Positions 5,598 to 6,769 of a stretch of 6,769 nt of DNA are shown piece after piece; positions within the stretch are counted from its first letter, which is position 1, and each line of letters begins with the position of its first letter. The position numbers and the translations under genes were made by a program. This DNA is from Bacillota bacterium. GTDB lineage: Bacteria > Bacillota_I > Bacilli_A > RFN20 > CAG-826. The stretch spans positions 1 to 6,769 of the forward strand of contig JAURLC010000041.1 of the NCBI GenBank assembly GCA_030831415.1. Reading direction: 5' to 3'. The notes under the pieces were generated by a model. It worked only from the letters and a program-made list of their open reading frames with translations, was not told where the DNA came from and did not search any database.

Positions 5598-6769
5598 ATG
5601 ATTTTCTTAAAACACTTTCGTGAATATTATGTGAAATATAGCCTTGCCTTTGTCCTCGGTATCGTCATTTTACTTGCAGTGGATTGGTTTCAACTCGATA
5701 TTCCACGGATTATTCGCACTATTATTGATGGAGTTGAATCCCAAACGATTACCTCCCTTTCACAAATTGAAAGTTCACTCATTCATATTTCAATCATTGT
5801 CCTAGGTGTAACCGTAGGTCGATTTTTGTGGCGTTATTTTTTCTATGGAACCTCGCATCGAATTGTTGAAAACCTTCAGCAAACCATGTTTCACCATTTA
5901 AGTTCACTGGATCAGCCTTTCTACACCAACCAAAAAGTCGGTGGCTTAATGGCCTATTTTACGAACGATCTCAATAGTATTCGAGATGTGTTCGGCTTTG
6001 GATTGCTCATGCTCATCGATGGCTTAGCGTTAGGAAGTTTTGTTTTGTATCGCATGATTAACTTACAACCTCTTATGACTTTACTTGCTTTTATCCCCAT
6101 TGCGTTAATGGGGATTCTTGTTTTCTTCCTTGAGAAGAAAATTGAAGCAAAAGCAAAAAAACGATCAGAATCGTTTGAAGCTTTATCCGACTTTACCCAA
6201 GAATCCTTTTCAGGCATGACCGTGATCAAAGCGTATGTTCGTGAACTTGCGCAGTCCTTCTCTTTTAAGAAAAAGTCTCTCGATGTATATGATAAAACCA
6301 TAGATAATGTTCGCTACAACATTTTAGTGAACGTGCTCATCGATACGATGATTACACTCGTCATTTTATCGATCATTAGTTTTGGCTCAATCCTTATTGC
6401 GTATGGAAGCTTATCTTCTGGTGAACTAACCGAATATATTAGTTATTTTTTTACTTTACTTTGGCCAGTCTTTGCGATTGCAGGGTTTCTTAATACCAAT
6501 GCTCAAGCTCAAGCCTCTGCAAAGCGGATTCATGCCTTGCTTGAGACGACGTCCTTACTCAAAACCTCGATGGAAGGGAGTGATGTTAAACCTCTTCAAG
6601 GAAAAATCACCGCAAAAAATCTCACCTTTCAATACCCTGATGGAACCTCGCCTGTGTTAAAAAATGTCTCATTTACGATTATGCCAGGTGAACGGGTGGG
6701 GATACTTGGTCGAACCGGAAGTGGAAAATCAAGTTTAATTGAACTCTTTCTTCATTTATTTGATGTTGC
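5598..6769 (+). CDS. ABC exporter half-transporter (membrane domain fused to ATPase), 3' end outside window
   Basis: The open frame runs from the ATG at 5598 to the window edge: 390 complete codons and no stop. Residues about 1-320 form a type-I exporter membrane domain. Its first hydrophobic helix is around 14-36. The coupling-loop motif GGLMAYFTNDLNSIRDVFG matches the usual GELMxRxTNDxxxxR pattern, and SGMTVIKAYVRE matches the second coupling region. The ATPase domain starts near 335 with NLTFQYPDG (A-loop Tyr346) and Walker A GRTGSGKS (371-378). The Q-loop, signature, Walker B and H-loop would lie beyond the window. It resembles LmrA/YheI-like multidrug or lipid exporters, often found as heterodimer pairs, so a partner gene may follow. 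An in-frame stop at 5589-5591 rules out an earlier start. No Shine-Dalgarno sequence precedes the ATG. Substrate unknown, and a link to the permease operon is not evident. Confidence 0.88.
   Translation, partial: MIFLKHFREYYVKYSLAFVLGIVILLAVDWFQLDIPRIIRTIIDGVESQTITSLSQIESSLIHISIIVLGVTVGRFLWRYFFYGTSHRIVENLQQTMFHHLSSLDQPFYTNQKVGGLMAYFTNDLNSIRDVFGFGLLMLIDGLALGSFVLYRMINLQPLMTLLAFIPIALMGILVFFLEKKIEAKAKKRSESFEALSDFTQESFSGMTVIKAYVRELAQSFSFKKKSLDVYDKTIDNVRYNILVNVLIDTMITLVILSIISFGSILIAYGSLSSGELTEYISYFFTLLWPVFAIAGFLNTNAQAQASAKRIHALLETTSLLKTSMEGSDVKPLQGKITAKNLTFQYPDGTSPVLKNVSFTIMPGERVGILGRTGSGKSSLIELFLHLFDV

Noticed and set aside
5954..6301. Minus-strand open frame of 115 codons
   Set aside because: Antisense to the ABC exporter, whose frame shows clear family motifs over the same bases.
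6472..6660. Plus-strand open frame of 62 codons
   Set aside because: Out-of-frame reading within the ABC exporter gene.
1..6769. CRISPR array, insertion sequence or phage genes
   Set aside because: No regularly spaced repeats, transposase motifs or phage-type proteins were seen in any frame.

Overview
The window looks like chromosomal DNA of a low-G+C Gram-positive bacterium (Bacillota or a close relative). The signs are A+T-rich composition, strong AGGAGG/GGAGGT ribosome binding sites, TAA stops, a PucR-type regulator and a sequence matching the CcpA catabolite-responsive element (cre) consensus. The genus cannot be named from sequence alone.

Layout. Bases 1-127 hold no gene I can support, only a compact element of inverted and direct repeats just past the end of an operon. 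Bases 128-3878 are a tight three-gene operon read on the minus strand: a permease with NCS2-like features (2343-3878), a cysteine hydrolase of the isochorismatase-like superfamily (1691-2350), and a second, paralogous permease (128-1675). The first junction overlaps by 8 bp and the second has a 15-bp gap. Bases 3879-3982 are a divergent control region with a near-perfect 18-bp palindrome whose core fits cre. Bases 3983-5530 (+) encode a PucR-family transcription regulator. Bases 5531-5597 hold a 12-bp inverted repeat and a -10-like box. From 5598 (+) to the window edge runs the first part of an ABC exporter half-transporter, cut off just after Walker A.

How the genes may work together. The hydrolase has the Asp26/Lys128/Cys161 triad and resembles biuret hydrolase and RutB, so it probably cleaves a C-N amide bond in a small urea-like or amide compound and releases ammonia. 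The two permeases would bring in that compound and perhaps a related nucleobase or heterocycle. The divergent PucR protein is the obvious candidate regulator, sensing the substrate or nitrogen state, with a possible carbon-catabolite layer through the palindrome. The true substrate is not shown by the sequence. No allophanate hydrolase, urease or purine catabolic enzyme is present in the window. The ABC transporter is probably a separate unit.
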